Shown here in pieces: positions 15,682 to 15,808 of a stretch of DNA of 15,808 nt. The DNA lies in NCBI GenBank assembly GCA_023262945.1, contig JALQXY010000026.1, forward strand, positions 1 through 15,808. Reading direction: 5' to 3'. Numbering within the stretch: the stretch's first letter is position 1; the number at the start of each line of letters is the position of its first letter. This DNA comes from Rickettsiales bacterium (GTDB lineage Bacteria > Pseudomonadota > Alphaproteobacteria > Rickettsiales > UBA1997). A program made the translations under genes and the position numbers. The notes beneath the pieces are model-generated. The model worked only from the letters and a program-made list of their open reading frames with translations, had not been told where the DNA came from and did not search any database.

Positions 15682-15783
15682 ATCTTATCTTTAAAAGTTT
15701 TAAAAAAATAAAATTACAACTTTATATTTTTGGCTAAAAATCTCTAAAAAGACTCAGCTTTATTTTTTAAAAATTTTTATCTC

Positions 15784-15808
15784 AAAAATATTTTGTTATA
15801 ATTTTGTT
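15784..15808 (+). repeat. Probable further repeat copy, cut by the window end
   Basis: AAAAATATTTTGTTATA (15784-15800) is identical to the block at the same place in the right half of the repeat at 183-285, and is preceded by a similar TTTATC stretch. The terminal GGGAATTGGTA motif, if present, would fall just beyond the window. Confidence 0.4.

Noticed and set aside
15591..15808. Searched the right-hand non-coding 218 bases for tRNA, small RNA or the start of a toxin gene
   Set aside because: Apart from the promoter and the partial repeat, I see only AT-rich sequence with no cloverleaf and no frame of useful length.

Overview
The window is about 15.8 kb of very AT-rich DNA (GC near 30% by eye). 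It is densely coding and carries fourteen well-supported or likely protein genes plus one possible small overlapping gene. MetZ with the KHIDGQGR signature, a CHCC zinc-finger protein of the NDUFS6 type, a toxin-activating acyltransferase of the HlyC class, a ScsB-like DsbD and the general protein style point to an Alphaproteobacterium with a reduced, low-GC genome, perhaps host-associated. PurA, MetZ and ThiS argue against a classical Rickettsia, but the order cannot be fixed from this sequence. Almost no start codon is preceded by a Shine-Dalgarno sequence. I see no rRNA, tRNA or CRISPR.

Layout. Positions 1-290 hold two opposed copies of a ~100-bp palindromic repeat. They are followed on the + strand by dps, metZ (methionine synthesis), yajQ, and an unrecognised 148-residue protein with its own near-consensus promoter and a perfect 22-bp palindrome in its leader. 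A minus-strand block (5164 down to 3227) carries a zinc-finger protein, a possible 55-residue ORF inside an inverted-repeat element, purA and thiS. From 5242 to 14237 there is a tight + strand operon: a DsbD/ScsB-type thiol-disulfide reductase, gatA, then a complete RND tripartite efflux pump (adaptor, inner-membrane pump, outer-membrane channel). The last part, on the minus strand, has a membrane-anchored SOUL haem-binding-type protein and a HlyC-type toxin-activating lysine acyltransferase with no toxin gene beside it. A short relative of the 5' repeat lies between them.

How it fits together. The pump genes form one exporter spanning both membranes. DsbD would deliver reducing power to the periplasm, and the shared operon suggests a joint envelope-maintenance role, with the translation enzyme gatA co-transcribed. 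The most interesting items are the repeat family, the small ORF between inverted repeats, the regulated unknown gene at 2760-3206, and the orphan acyltransferase.
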